NCBI GenBank assembly: GCA_023525915.1
Contig: CP026657.1
Location: 3,806,001 to 3,870,000 of the forward strand
Length of the DNA stretch: 64,000 bases
Reading direction: 5' to 3'
From: Acetispira formosa (nom. nud.)
GTDB taxonomy: Bacteria; Desulfobacterota; Desulfarculia; Adiutricales; Adiutricaceae
Every line of letters begins with the position of its first letter. Within the stretch, counting starts at the first letter, position 1. The notes beneath the pieces are model-generated. The model did not search any database, had not been told where the DNA came from, and saw only the letters and a program-made list of their open reading frames with translations. Shown here one piece after another: positions 1 through 8,294 of the stretch. The position numbers were made by a program, and so were the translations under genes.

Positions 1-1
1 C

Positions 2-94
2 TGCCTGGAATGCGGAAGCTGTGAAGAGCGCTGTCCGTTCTCGGTCGAGGTGATCGAAAAAATGGCCGGGGCCGCCGCATTGTTTGGAAGGTAA
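2..94 (+). CDS. C-terminal end of a ferredoxin-type aldo/keto reductase (5' cut by window)
   Basis: Only the last 30 codons are present, ending in TAA. They read CLECGSCEERCPF followed by a short helix, the CxxCxxC...CP 4Fe-4S cluster signature at the very end of ferredoxin-containing aldo/keto reductases. The same arrangement closes the complete reductases at 6776-7900 and 22793-23929 in this window, so a third paralogue is the best reading. The rest of the gene lies left of the window. Another 4Fe-4S protein with a C-terminal cluster cannot be excluded. Confidence 0.6.
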   Translation, partial: CLECGSCEERCPFSVEVIEKMAGAAALFGR

Positions 95-139
95 GCCACT
101 AAGGGCTGTGGACTGGAGGCGGGTGATTTGAAGGATTCC

Positions 140-177
140 AAACCTGAGTACGGACTTGACCCGCACTCAGGTTTTTC
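140..177. terminator. Bidirectional rho-independent terminator
   Basis: A perfect 10-bp stem (AAACCTGAGT at 140-149 pairing with 165-174), a 15-nt loop and a T-run follow. It sits between the plus-strand reductase tail and the convergent minus-strand cyclophilin-like gene. Because the stem begins with A and ends with T runs it can serve both directions. Confidence 0.8.
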
Positions 178-181
178 AATT

Positions 182-706
182 TTACTCCGCTGAAGTAATC
201 ACTTCCAGCCGAGCCTCAAAATCTTCATTCATGCCGGAGAGCTTTTCCAGACCGGAATCAATTCGACCCATGATGATCAAGCCATTGGAATAACCGAAGC
301 CGCGATAAAATATCGCCAGATTCCCCCAAGGCGCATAATAGGTAAAATCTCCGGCTGACGGGTTACTGCCGCTTGGCGCGTCCTGACTGGAAAGCTTGCG
401 GGGCAGGTAGCTTATTTTTTCCGTCCGGTTATAGTCGCTCATCGACAGTGTTATGGGTAGAAGGCTGATAAAGTCACGGCTGGTGGGGTTGTCGTGCATC
501 TTGATAATGATGGCTTCATTGTTGAAAGTCATTTTTATCTGAAGGTCGTTGGAGTTCGTCGCCATAAGTTCTCCCCCGTCGGCCCGTCCCGTCCCGACGC
601 AGGTGAAAATTACCAGCCAGCAAGACAGTATTGAAAAAATCAGGGCCGCTTTTGTGAGCCCGCCTTTTCCATTCAGGCGACATCGCTTTCTAAATTTGCC
701 GTTCAT
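182..706 (-). CDS. Exported cyclophilin-like fold protein (174 aa)
   Basis: The C-terminal 120 residues match the bacterial cyclophilin-like domain: an N-terminal strand, an LLPITLSMSDYN segment, EKISYLP, a GDFTYYAPWGNLAIFYRG core and a final GRIDSGLEKL helix. This fold is related to cyclophilins but is not shown to be a prolyl isomerase. The N terminus is basic and followed by a hydrophobic stretch (ALIFSILSCWLVIF), so it is probably exported or membrane-anchored. I chose the ATG at 706 because GGAG lies 8 nt upstream; an ATG at 745 lacks a site and almost touches the preceding stop. Last gene of a minus-strand run with carboxymuconolactone decarboxylase, DUF362 and flavodoxin genes. Substrate unknown. 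Confidence 0.75.
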   Translation of the reverse strand: MNGKFRKRCRLNGKGGLTKAALIFSILSCWLVIFTCVGTGRADGGELMATNSNDLQIKMTFNNEAIIIKMHDNPTSRDFISLLPITLSMSDYNRTEKISYLPRKLSSQDAPSGSNPSAGDFTYYAPWGNLAIFYRGFGYSNGLIIMGRIDSGLEKLSGMNEDFEARLEVITSAE

Positions 707-747
707 AATGAATGTCTTCTCCGTTTTGAGCCAGCACCGCGCCATGC

Positions 748-1464
748 TTATTTGGAAGCCCGGTCCTTCAGCACGACATCCAGGATCTCAGCGGCCTTCC
801 GCCCGGCCTCCGGACTGACCTTATCATCCAGAACCGTGACCAGGCCGGTCAATTGAGAGCCAGTCAATCCGGTATTCATGCTGATATTGAAATGGGCCTG
901 GAGCTGTGGCCTGACGCCCTCCATGTTGGCCAGGGCGGCCACAGTGGCTATTTCCCGGCTTTGGAAATCCAGGTTGTCGCGGCCAAAGATATCGCCGAAA
1001 AGATGGTCTTTCAGGAAAACGTCAACAGCCGGGGCAAAGTCGTATAAAGGCCCCCCGACCGGGCCGCCGGCCAGGGTGGTCTGGTTTGCGGCGCCAAGTT
1101 CAAGGCGGGTTTTTCCGGCGGGCAGAGGATTGGCCTCTGGTCCGGGCTCGTCCTTGAGGCCCTGAGCCTCCCGTTCCTTCATCAGTTCCATGAAAACTCC
1201 CAGGGCGTTGAGACTGCGGGGAAAACCGGCATAGGCATACAACTGCACCAGCACTTCCTTGATTTCGTTGACCGTCAGCCCGGCCTCCAGCCCGTCGCTC
1301 AAAGCCGGTTTTAACCTGTCAAGGTCACCGGAAGCAGTGAAGGCGGCAATGGGCACGATCGCCTGCTGTTTGGCGTTCAAATCTTTATTCATTTCCTGTG
1401 CCTCCAAAGTAGTATTACTGAACAGTAAGGCTACGATCATAAAAACAGGTGCAAAAATTTTCAT
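748..1464 (-). CDS. Exported carboxymuconolactone decarboxylase (CMD) family protein, two CMD repeats
   Basis: A 238-residue protein with a clear signal peptide (hydrophobic core up to about residue 22, then EAQ). Two CMD-like helical domains follow, about residues 30-100 (LNAKQQAIVPIAAF, GLTVNEIKEVLVQLYAYAGFP) and 145-238 (DFQSREIATVAALANMEGVRPQLQAHFNI). Known CMD proteins are AhpD-like peroxidase helpers or gamma-lactone decarboxylases. No CxxC pair typical of AhpD is visible, so peroxidase-type redox chemistry is not supported. Start has GGAGG directly upstream. It lies between the DUF362 gene and the cyclophilin-like gene, all on one strand, a combination common in anaerobes with stress-type redox operons. 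Exact reaction unknown. Confidence 0.85.
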   Translation of the reverse strand: MKIFAPVFMIVALLFSNTTLEAQEMNKDLNAKQQAIVPIAAFTASGDLDRLKPALSDGLEAGLTVNEIKEVLVQLYAYAGFPRSLNALGVFMELMKEREAQGLKDEPGPEANPLPAGKTRLELGAANQTTLAGGPVGGPLYDFAPAVDVFLKDHLFGDIFGRDNLDFQSREIATVAALANMEGVRPQLQAHFNISMNTGLTGSQLTGLVTVLDDKVSPEAGRKAAEILDVVLKDRASK

Positions 1465-1518
1465 ATAACCTCCACGATGGGATTATTTGTTTCTTCATCA
1501 ATCTTGACGAACAACTTC

Positions 1519-2667
1519 TTAATCAATGGTCACCAGCTCATATTCACCAGTGCCCAGCCCGATATCTTCGGCGTGGGATATCTGGCTGCGCCAGTTGGTT
1601 CCCGGATGAATGCTGTGAAAGTGATCATCGGAGTGACCCTGCTGACTGCCGCCTAGCCGGCCACCCTCATGGCCCAGGCTGTCGGCCAGGGCGGTTCCCG
1701 GCAGAACCGGAGCGGAATTGACCGCGTCAATGCAGGCTTTATCCAAAGCCACCGGGTCAAAGCCGGCAAAGATGCCGATGTCGGCAATGATCGCGGCGTC
1801 ACTCTCTCCGTGACAATCGCAGTTAGGCGAGACCTGGTTGACCACGCTCACATGAAAGTGCGGGCGGCCATGCAGTACGGCCTGGCTGTATTCGACCATT
1901 CTGAGATTAACATCATCGGCGCTGCCGTCAAAGGGAGGATACAGGGCGTCGAAATTGCAAGTGGCGATGCAGCGTCCGCAGCCGACGCACCGGTCAGGAT
2001 CGATAAGCGCTTTTTTATCAGTATTGAAGCTTATGGCGCTTTCATTGCAGTATTTGGCGCAGGTGCGGCAGCCTACGCATTTTTCCTGATTAACCATGGT
2101 TTTGCCATTGCAATGCATGACCATTTTGCCGGCCCGGCTGCCGCTGCCCATGCCGATGTTTTTGATGGCCCCGCCGAATCCGGTGAGTTCATGCCCTTTG
2201 AAATGGTTGAGAGAAATAAAAATATCAGCGTCCATAATGGCCCGGCCTATCAGGGCGCTTTTCAGGACTTTTCCGCCTTCAACCGGCACCTCCACTTCAT
2301 CGCCGCCTTTCAGCCCGTCGGCAATAATAATCTGGCAGCCGGTGGACAACGGTGAAAAACCATTTTCATAAGCGGCGTCAAGGTGGACCAGAGCGTTGTT
2401 GCGCCGTCCCACATAGAGGGTGTTGCTGTCGGTCAGAAAGGGCCGGCCGCCCAGAAGCCTGATTCGGTCGGCCACGGCCTTGGCGAAGTTGGGCCTCAAA
2501 AAGGCCAGGTTGCCGGGTTCACCGAAATGCATCTTGATGGCCACGAATTTGTTTTTAAAATCTATCTGGTCAATTCCAGCGGCCATGATTAATTTATCCA
2601 GCTTGTCCAGGAGGCTGGTGCCCACTTTGCAGCGCATATCGGTAAAATAAACTTTGGGGGCAATCAT
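1519..2667 (-). CDS. DUF362 domain protein with two 4Fe-4S clusters
   Basis: The 382-residue protein has a DUF362 body (VAIKMHFGEPGN near the N terminus; SLNHFKGHELTGFGGAIKNIGMG near residues 153-175) with an inserted pair of ferredoxin motifs, CVGCRTCAKYC and CVGCGRCIATC, at about residues 197-240. Two CxxCxxCxxxC motifs predict two 4Fe-4S clusters. The family is thought to act in electron transfer, but no specific reaction is established. No signal peptide is seen, so it is probably cytoplasmic, unlike its exported neighbours. GGAG is well placed before the ATG. The C-terminal 40 residues are histidine-rich (GHSDDHFHSIHPG), which might bind metal. It follows the flavodoxin gene after about 55 nt and is probably co-transcribed. 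Confidence 0.88.
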   Translation of the reverse strand: MIAPKVYFTDMRCKVGTSLLDKLDKLIMAAGIDQIDFKNKFVAIKMHFGEPGNLAFLRPNFAKAVADRIRLLGGRPFLTDSNTLYVGRRNNALVHLDAAYENGFSPLSTGCQIIIADGLKGGDEVEVPVEGGKVLKSALIGRAIMDADIFISLNHFKGHELTGFGGAIKNIGMGSGSRAGKMVMHCNGKTMVNQEKCVGCRTCAKYCNESAISFNTDKKALIDPDRCVGCGRCIATCNFDALYPPFDGSADDVNLRMVEYSQAVLHGRPHFHVSVVNQVSPNCDCHGESDAAIIADIGIFAGFDPVALDKACIDAVNSAPVLPGTALADSLGHEGGRLGGSQQGHSDDHFHSIHPGTNWRSQISHAEDIGLGTGEYELVTID

Positions 2668-2722
2668 TGTTTCTCCTTATGTGAGTGAGTTTTGAGGCTG
2701 GTTTGAGTCCCAAATAGCCGCT

Positions 2723-3277
2723 TCATTTCTTAAGGCCGTTTTTATCCAGCCAGTCGTCGATGTCGCTGGAAAGCGAGCTGCCCCCGCCATAGGAGACCGA
2801 CAGGGCTTCCAGGATGGTTGACTGAGGGCTCAGTTTAGCGATGTCGGTAACGCTCTGGCCCAGACGGCCGCCTCCGTGGCTGGCGAAGGGCACGATGGTT
2901 TTGCCCCTGAAGTCATATTGCTCCAGAAAAGTGGCCACGGGCATGGGGATGGTGGCCCACCAGTTGGGATAGCCCAGGAAGATCACGTCATACCGGGCCA
3001 TGTTGTCGATACTTGTTTTGAGTTCAGGGCGGGCTTGATTAACCTGATCCTGCCGGGCTTCGTCGAGGCAGGTGTTGTAATCGCGGGAGTAGGGACGGAC
3101 CGGCTCGATTTCCACCAGGTCGCCGCCGACTTTTTGATGAATCTGTTCGGCAATGCTTTTGGTGTTGCCGGACCAGGAAAAATAAGCTATCAGCATTTTA
3201 GTCTCCTGTGCTTGAAGGGGTGCGGCCAGGCTCAGAGCGCCGACGGCCAGACACATTAAGGTCAGTAATTTTTTCAT
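2723..3277 (-). CDS. Exported flavodoxin-like protein
   Basis: After a signal peptide (MKKLLTLMCLAVGALSLAAPLQAQE) comes a flavodoxin domain. The phosphate-binding loop reads YFSWSGNTKSIA at about residues 33-44, and the second FMN-contact region reads FLGYPNWWATIPMPVATFL. SHGGGRLGQS provides the third loop. This resembles secreted flavodoxins of gut anaerobes that occur beside cupins and aldo/keto reductases. The protein would carry FMN outside the membrane or in the periplasm. Gap to the upstream SUMF1-like gene is only 12 nt, with AGGA before the ATG, so the two are almost certainly one transcript. Electron partners are unknown. Confidence 0.9.
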   Translation of the reverse strand: MKKLLTLMCLAVGALSLAAPLQAQETKMLIAYFSWSGNTKSIAEQIHQKVGGDLVEIEPVRPYSRDYNTCLDEARQDQVNQARPELKTSIDNMARYDVIFLGYPNWWATIPMPVATFLEQYDFRGKTIVPFASHGGGRLGQSVTDIAKLSPQSTILEALSVSYGGGSSLSSDIDDWLDKNGLKK

Positions 3278-3289
3278 AAGATATCCTGT

Positions 3290-4111
3290 TCACTCGGCGT
3301 TGCGGGCCAGGCGAAAGCCGAGATTGAAAGTACGGTTGACCGGCGGATGGGCGGCCCGGTAGGCCGAGCGCAGATGCCGCCCGAAATCATTCCAGCCGCC
3401 GCCCCGGTTGATTTTATAAGTGCCGGACGGCGGCCCGATCGGGTCGGTCCGCTCCGCGTCCGGGTATTGGCCATACCAGTCCCAGCACCATTCCCAGACG
3501 TTGCCGTGCATTTCGAAAAACCCCCAGGGGTTGTCCGCCAAACTGCCCACGGGGACGGTCCGGCTGCGGTATTCGCCGCGGGGATGGCCGTCGTAGGGAT
3601 AAGTGCCGTAGTAGTTGGCCTGATCGGTGGTGATGTTGCCGCCGGTATTGAACGGGCCGGTGGTGCCTGCCCGGGCGGCGTATTCCCACTCGGCCTCAGT
3701 CGGCAGACGGTAACCGTTGGCCCGCCGGTTCCAGGTGACGGTCCGATTATTTTCCGTGCCGGTGATCTCATAAGCAGGGGTCAGGCCTTCCTTAAGGCTG
3801 CGGACGTTGCAGTAGAGAGCGGCCTCATGCCAGGTCACGTTCTCCACCGGCAGATTACCGCCCTGAAAATTGGAGGGATTGGCGCCCATTAAATCCTGAT
3901 ATTCATTCTGAGTCACCTCATAACGGCCCAGGTAAAAATCGCCGACGGTCACCTGGTGCGGGGTTTCGTCCTTTTCCCGGCGCACTTCCGATTCCGGGCT
4001 GCCCATGGTGAATGAGCCGCCTTTGACCAGAACCATCTCCCCGCCCCAGGCGGGAACCGGGGACACGGCGGCCATCAGCAAAGCAAGTGCGCACAGTATA
4101 ACGATCCTCAT
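3290..4111 (-). CDS. Exported formylglycine-generating-enzyme-like (SUMF1) protein
   Basis: A signal peptide (MRIVILCALALLMAAVSPVPAWG) precedes a SUMF1/FGE-sulfatase domain: GGSFTMGSPESE, DFYLGRYEVTQNEYQ, LPVENVTWHEAALYCN, RLPTEAEWEYAARAG, NPWGFFEMHGNVWEWCWD and a final RGGGWNDFGRHLRSAYR. This is the full fold (273 aa). True formylglycine-generating enzymes need a cysteine pair near the C terminus; after WEWCWDWYG I see no second cysteine in the usual place, and no sulfatase is in the window, so enzyme activity is doubtful. I chose the internal ATG at 4111 because AGAGG lies just upstream and the signal peptide begins there. Co-transcribed with flavodoxin. Confidence 0.88.
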   Translation of the reverse strand: MRIVILCALALLMAAVSPVPAWGGEMVLVKGGSFTMGSPESEVRREKDETPHQVTVGDFYLGRYEVTQNEYQDLMGANPSNFQGGNLPVENVTWHEAALYCNVRSLKEGLTPAYEITGTENNRTVTWNRRANGYRLPTEAEWEYAARAGTTGPFNTGGNITTDQANYYGTYPYDGHPRGEYRSRTVPVGSLADNPWGFFEMHGNVWEWCWDWYGQYPDAERTDPIGPPSGTYKINRGGGWNDFGRHLRSAYRAAHPPVNRTFNLGFRLARNAE

Positions 4112-4235
4112 AAAAACCTCTTGCTTCCGATTCTTCAAAACCGCGTCCCGCGTCCAAGAGATTGTTGTCACCGACATGGGTGCCGACTTTGCTCCTTATA
4201 AACACAGTGCCGCGGTGATAACCATGTTCAGGGAT

Positions 4236-4955
4236 TTAAACATGACTCCTCTTGGCCGCCTGTTTCGGCCAAGTCGTCCAGACTCGTTTTTTGAGTCCAA
4301 GCCTGCGAAAAATATCGAGCGAATAATGTGTCAGGCCGGTGTACAAACCCATGATAAGCAGATAGGTGATGAAAAATCGGGCCAGGCCGCCGTCCCAATA
4401 ACTAAAGGAGTGGCGCATCAGCAGCTTGTAGCCCACCCCCTGGTCGAAAGAGGCCCAGACTCCGCCGGCCATGACGGCCAGGGCTGACAGCCTGGCCAGG
4501 CTTGAACGCGGAAGTCCTGGTTTGCCCGGCATAAAGGCCTGCCCAAGGGCGGCCATAACCAGGCGCCAGTGAAACCCGACGTGAACGGACATCAGAACCA
4601 GAATCCAATAAGCGGCCAGGGTGTGAATCTGCCGCACCAGAAAACCGTTGTCCACGCGGATGAAGTCGAACAGCACCCGGGAGGCCAAAACGCTGCTGAC
4701 CATAAGGGCCACAGTTACGGCCATCAGGAGCAGGGTGACCGCCTGGCCCAGCCGCCGTTCCGGGCCGCCGCCTGACCGCCCCAGGTTTTTATACCAGCGC
4801 CAGTTGAGGCCGTTATGGGCCAGCAATATCAGAAACATGGCCAGGCCGATGAACTCATGGGCCGCGGCCCCGGTCAGATGATAGGCGAAAGCCAGGATCA
4901 TCGAGACGGTCAGACCCAGGTCGATCATCAATTTTATGGCCAGTTTGCGGTTCAT
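4236..4955 (-). CDS. DUF4405-type cytochrome b-like membrane protein
   Basis: A 239-residue protein with about five to six hydrophobic helices (SMILAFAYHLTGAAAHEFIGLAMFLILLAHNG; VTLLLMAVTVALMVSSVLA; IHTLAAYWILVLMSVHVGFHWRLV; others). Histidines recur inside helices (HLTG, HEF, HNGLNW, HTLAAYW, HVGFHW), the pattern expected of di-haem cytochrome b561/DUF4405 proteins that pass electrons through the membrane. I chose the ATG at 4955, 17 nt after the stop of the cupin gene, because the protein aligns from MNRKLAIKLMID; an upstream start would overlap the cupin. Likely the membrane partner of the exported redox proteins around it; that role is inferred. Confidence 0.78.
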   Translation of the reverse strand: MNRKLAIKLMIDLGLTVSMILAFAYHLTGAAAHEFIGLAMFLILLAHNGLNWRWYKNLGRSGGGPERRLGQAVTLLLMAVTVALMVSSVLASRVLFDFIRVDNGFLVRQIHTLAAYWILVLMSVHVGFHWRLVMAALGQAFMPGKPGLPRSSLARLSALAVMAGGVWASFDQGVGYKLLMRHSFSYWDGGLARFFITYLLIMGLYTGLTHYSLDIFRRLGLKKRVWTTWPKQAAKRSHV

Positions 4956-4971
4956 GGTTTCACCGGAGCCT

Positions 4972-5454
4972 TCACTTGTTGTACTGTTCGTCGGTGACCG
5001 GTTCCATCCACTCGACATTCCTGCCGTCCGCAACGCCGGTCAGGGCCATATGGGTCATGGCCGTATCCGGCGCGGCCCCGTGCCAGTGCCTGATTTGCGG
5101 CGGACACCAGACCACGTCTCCGGCCTTGATCTCCTCCACATGGCCGTCGGCTGTGCCGGTCCGGCCCACACCGGAAACCACGACCAGATGCTGCCCTATG
5201 GGATGGGTGTGCCAGTGCGACCGGGCGCCCGGTTCAAAGGTCACGTAGGCCCCGCCGACCGGGAAAGGTTCTTGCGCCGCGAAAAGCGGGTCAATGCGGA
5301 CCTGACCGGTGAAAAAGTCGGCCGGCCCCCGGGCCGAAGCCTGGGCGCCGCTTTTATAAATAAACTGCTGACCGGAATTCTGGGACAGGGCCTGACCCGC
5401 CATGCCCATGGAAATTATTAGGGCCAAAGCCGGAATCAATCTTGCTTTTCTCAT
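4972..5454 (-). CDS. Exported cupin-domain protein
   Basis: The 160-residue protein has a signal peptide (about residues 1-24, ending QALSQ) and one cupin barrel. The metal-binding motif reads HWHTHPIGQHLVVVSG and the second motif CPPQIRHWHGAA. The C terminus (VEWMEPVTDEQYNK) closely resembles that of the second cupin at 6074-6490 (SEWLEPVSDDEYDK), so the two are paralogues. Such cupins often accompany CMD proteins and flavodoxins; bound metal and substrate are unknown. It is the first gene of the minus-strand run 5454 to 182. A 38-bp motif shared with the other cupin gene lies about 108 nt upstream. Confidence 0.88.
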   Translation of the reverse strand: MRKARLIPALALIISMGMAGQALSQNSGQQFIYKSGAQASARGPADFFTGQVRIDPLFAAQEPFPVGGAYVTFEPGARSHWHTHPIGQHLVVVSGVGRTGTADGHVEEIKAGDVVWCPPQIRHWHGAAPDTAMTHMALTGVADGRNVEWMEPVTDEQYNK

Positions 5455-5561
5455 CTGAATCGCCTTTGCTTGAAGTCTGGTGATGGGAACCCGCCCGAAA
5501 GGGAGGTCGTGACGTTCCCTGATGTTGATTATAAGGATACCCCGCCGGACAGCGCATTCAT

Positions 5562-5599
5562 AGATACGATTCTCTCTAATTTTTGCCCGATTCTGCCGT
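5562..5599 (-). promoter_or_regulatory. 38-bp motif upstream of cupin gene, copy 1
   Basis: Positions 5562-5599 match 6601-6638 at 32 of 38 bases without a gap, including the runs TTGCCCGATTCT and AGATAC. Each copy lies a similar distance (about 110 nt) upstream of a cupin start codon. Spacing and conservation suggest a shared regulator-binding site or promoter region. The regulator is not identified; LysR and AraC proteins are the usual controllers of such genes. Confidence 0.55.
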
Positions 5600-5830
5600 T
5601 GCCGGGTGATGGCCGGAAGGGTTAATATGTTTATTCGCTCACAGTGATCTTAAAGAGGCGGGGAATTAAAAATTTAAAAACCATTAACTAACAGCTGAAG
5701 AAAATTGATATAAGCCTAGCCCTGTCTCCCAGAGATCACCAAACCATTGTGCCCGAGATTTTTTTCCACCGGCGGGATGAAACAGGCAAAGCGGAAAACT
5801 GCTTTTACAAGCCTTTGGCTTCAGCGGAAA

Positions 5831-5965
5831 TCATTTCATAAATATCTTTTTGCACCCTGATGTCGTTGCGGGAGTCTTTTTAATGCTCGAAAGATGTTGT
5901 ATATCCTCAGGCTTAAAAAAGGCCTTCGCGCCTGGCTGGAAATAAAAATCTTATTTATGAAATGA
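5831..5965. repeat. MITE-like element with 14-bp perfect terminal inverted repeats
   Basis: TCATTTCATAAATA at 5831-5844 is repeated in reverse complement at 5952-5965, giving a 135-bp element without coding capacity in the 620-bp gap between the two cupin genes. The same 14 bases occur at 9341-9354, at the end of an IS5-type transposase remnant, so this is probably a non-autonomous relative of that insertion sequence. No clear target duplication was found. Apart from this element and the cupin motif, I see nothing else in 5455-6073. Confidence 0.6.
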
Positions 5966-6073
5966 CTTCAAGTTCCAGTCAGTGGAGCGCTCCCAAACCG
6001 ACAGGGTCTTTCTTGGCTTCACCGGTTTGCTGTCCGACAGCCGCATTAACATTCAATCCAAAAGCAATCGCCG

Positions 6074-6490
6074 TTACTTCAACTTGTCGTACTCGTCGTC
6101 AGAGACCGGCTCCAGCCATTCGCTGGAAGCTCCTTCGGCTGGAACTTCAATGGCCACATGGGCGAACCCGCTGTCCTTGGCCGCTCCGTGCCAGTGTTTG
6201 GTTTCAGGCGGAATATTGACCACGTCGCCCGGATGGAGTTCCCGGGCCGGTTCCCCCCAGGCCTGATACCACCCACGCCCTTCTGTAATCAGTAGAATCT
6301 GCCCGCCCTTGTGATGGATGTGCCAGAAATTGCGGCAGCCCGGTTCAAAGGTGACGTTGCCGATCATCACTCTTTCGGTCGAGAGCATGTTGAGATAGCT
6401 GGTGCCGGTGAAGTATCTGGCAAAAACTTCGTTCTTTTCGCCTCTGGGAAAAGGCGAGATGGCTTCGGTTGTATTCGGTAGCCGGTCCAT
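6074..6490 (-). CDS. Cytoplasmic cupin-domain protein
   Basis: A 138-residue single cupin without a signal peptide. The first metal motif is NFWHIHHKGGQILLITEG, the second IPPETKHWHGAA. It is clearly related to the exported cupin at 4972-5454, sharing HWHGAA and the EWLEPVSDDEYD tail. The N terminus begins TTEAISPFPRGEKNEVFARYFTGTSYL, typical of the cupins next to carboxymuconolactone decarboxylases. The start has GGAG 9 nt upstream. It appears to be a monocistronic unit with its own promoter region carrying the 38-bp motif. Enzymatic activity is unknown. Confidence 0.88.
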   Translation of the reverse strand: MDRLPNTTEAISPFPRGEKNEVFARYFTGTSYLNMLSTERVMIGNVTFEPGCRNFWHIHHKGGQILLITEGRGWYQAWGEPARELHPGDVVNIPPETKHWHGAAKDSGFAHVAIEVPAEGASSEWLEPVSDDEYDKLK

Positions 6491-6600
6491 TTTCGATCTC
6501 CTTATGTGGCTTGGTTATCGTTCTGAATGGGCGATGGCAACCAGTCGCCCGCATCCGTATAAATCTATCCTTTTTATACCAGCGCCGGACTCGGTCGACA

Positions 6601-6638
6601 AGATACATTTCTCTCCAGTTATTGCCCGATTCTACCGT
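6601..6638 (-). promoter_or_regulatory. 38-bp motif upstream of cupin gene, copy 2
   Basis: Second copy of the motif at 5562-5599 (32 of 38 identical), about 110 nt upstream of the cupin start at 6490. Both copies are also followed by a CGCCGGAC block on their left side, so the conserved region is probably longer than 38 bp. Confidence 0.55.
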
Positions 6639-6718
6639 CAATCCCCATAATGCCCAAGCCTGGACAAAAAAATATGTCGTCGACCGGGCGTAAAGGCCCA
6701 TGAGATTGCTGAACTAAC

Positions 6719-6754
6719 ATGGGATTGTCACCAGGCGGCCGGTGACAATCCCAT
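6719..6754 (-). terminator. Probable rho-independent terminator of the aldo/keto reductase gene
   Basis: ATGGGATTGTCACC at 6719-6732 pairs perfectly with 6741-6754 across an 8-nt loop. It lies 22 nt beyond the stop codon of the reductase at 6776. The T-run on the minus strand is weak, so termination is probable rather than certain. Confidence 0.6.
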
Positions 6755-6775
6755 TTGAATTCGGAAAGTGCGGAG

Positions 6776-7900
6776 CTACTGCTGTTCCAGCACCCGAACC
6801 GCTTCGGCCAGTTCCTTGATAATCGGAATGCTCTGCGGGCAGGCGGTTTCGCATTGACCGCACTCGATGCAGTCGGAAGCTTTCCCGGCGCTGCTCGTCT
6901 CCCAGTTGTAGATATACCTGGCCGTGTTCAGGTCATGATAAAGCAAATAATCATTCATAACTTTGAACGTGCCGGGGATGGCGATATGCTTCGGACAGCC
7001 TTTCAGGCAGTAATGACAGTCGGTGCAGGGGATTTGGGGAATTTCAGCCAGGGCCGACCGCGCTTTTTCCACCACGGCCAGTTCGTCAGGGCTGAGGGGT
7101 TTGAAATCCGCCATATAGGAAAGATTATCCTTCATCTGAGCCACACTTGACATGCCGCTGAGCACGGTTACGACCCCTTCCAGCGAGGCGGCGAAGCGGA
7201 TGGCCCAGGACGAAAGGGAGGCTTCAGGGGCGGCCCGTCTCAATATGTCGGCCACCGGTTCGGGCAGGTCGGCCAGGGCTCCGCCCTTGACCGGCTCCAT
7301 GACGATAATCGGTTTGTTGTATTTTCGGGCGACCTCATAACATTTTCTTGACTGAATTATGCCGCTTTCCCAGTCGGAATAGTTGATTTGTAATTGAACG
7401 AATTCCATCTCCGGATGCTGTTCGAGCACTTCCTCAAGGCGGTCGGCGGTCGCGTGCATTGAAAAGCCGAGATGCCTGATCCGCCCCTCCTGTTTTTGCC
7501 TGGCCAAAAAATCCCAGATGCCGAAGTGCTCAAAAGAGTCGGTACGTCCCACCCCCAGATTGTGAAGCAGATAAAAGTCAAAGCACTCCACGCCAGTCCT
7601 TTCCAGGGAAGTCCAGAACATGTCCTGGGCTTCCTTGGCCGTTTGGGGGCCAAGCCAGGCCGCTAATTTTGTCGCGAGCTGATATTTGTCCCTGGGATAA
7701 CGGTCAACCAGGGCTTTCTTTATGGCCGCTTCGGATTGGCCGTCGTTGTAGACATGAGCCGTGTCAAAATATGTGAAGCCTTTTTCGAGAAACAGATCCA
7801 CCATCTGCTTGACCTGCTCAATGTCAATTTTATCGTTCTTCATTGGCAGCCGCATTAAACCGAATCCAAGTTTTTTAATCTTTTCTCCCAAGTCGGCCAT
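6776..7900 (-). CDS. Aldo/keto reductase with C-terminal 4Fe-4S ferredoxin domain
   Basis: A 374-residue protein. The N-terminal TIM-barrel reductase has KLGFGLMRLPM, the catalytic Asp/Tyr segment FDTAHVYNDGQSE, the lysine in LATKLAAW and the histidine in YLLHNLG. The C-terminal part carries two cysteine clusters, CTDCHYCLKGCPKHI and CIECGQCETACPQSIP, expected to hold 4Fe-4S centres. These proteins belong to the ferredoxin-type aldo/keto reductase group of strict anaerobes; substrates are mostly unknown. It is paralogous to the gene at 22793-23929 and to the fragment at 2-94. A GGGGGT block precedes the ATG. The gene stands alone, with a terminator just downstream. Confidence 0.92.
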   Translation of the reverse strand: MADLGEKIKKLGFGLMRLPMKNDKIDIEQVKQMVDLFLEKGFTYFDTAHVYNDGQSEAAIKKALVDRYPRDKYQLATKLAAWLGPQTAKEAQDMFWTSLERTGVECFDFYLLHNLGVGRTDSFEHFGIWDFLARQKQEGRIRHLGFSMHATADRLEEVLEQHPEMEFVQLQINYSDWESGIIQSRKCYEVARKYNKPIIVMEPVKGGALADLPEPVADILRRAAPEASLSSWAIRFAASLEGVVTVLSGMSSVAQMKDNLSYMADFKPLSPDELAVVEKARSALAEIPQIPCTDCHYCLKGCPKHIAIPGTFKVMNDYLLYHDLNTARYIYNWETSSAGKASDCIECGQCETACPQSIPIIKELAEAVRVLEQQ

Positions 7901-8294
7901 TCCATTACCCCCTTGACTGATAAATGTTCAACCGTTTCGTCACAACAGGACGGCCGCGCCGGCGGCCTCCGTCACCTGCTGATTGCACCAAATTATAACC
8001 GCTCAATCGCTTGAGTCATAGATTCGATCCTCTCATTTTTTTGCCTGTTCCTCTCCCGAAGTTGTCGACCCGGCGATCCAGCCAGTGCGGCAATATCCTT
8101 GCCGACGGCGGAACCGGCCGTCCAAATTTGTATATTAAGCCGAAAGACCGAAGCAAGCATCTTGAGCAATCGGTTATCCTCTTCAGCCACAAATTGGCCT
8201 AAAGAATATGCCGACTCTTCAAACCAAGCCAATTTTGAAGCTGGTAGGGCCAAGGGAATAGGTAGTTTAGAATGTAATCAATCACCTCATAGAA

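Noticed and set aside
1669..2355. 228-codon plus-strand frame opposite the DUF362 gene
   Set aside because: The opposite strand encodes two clear ferredoxin motifs; the plus frame is low-complexity shadow.
7993..8253. 86-codon minus-strand frame before the aldo/keto reductase
   Set aside because: No ribosome binding site, no recognised domain, and it lies among decayed sequence. Possibly a relic.
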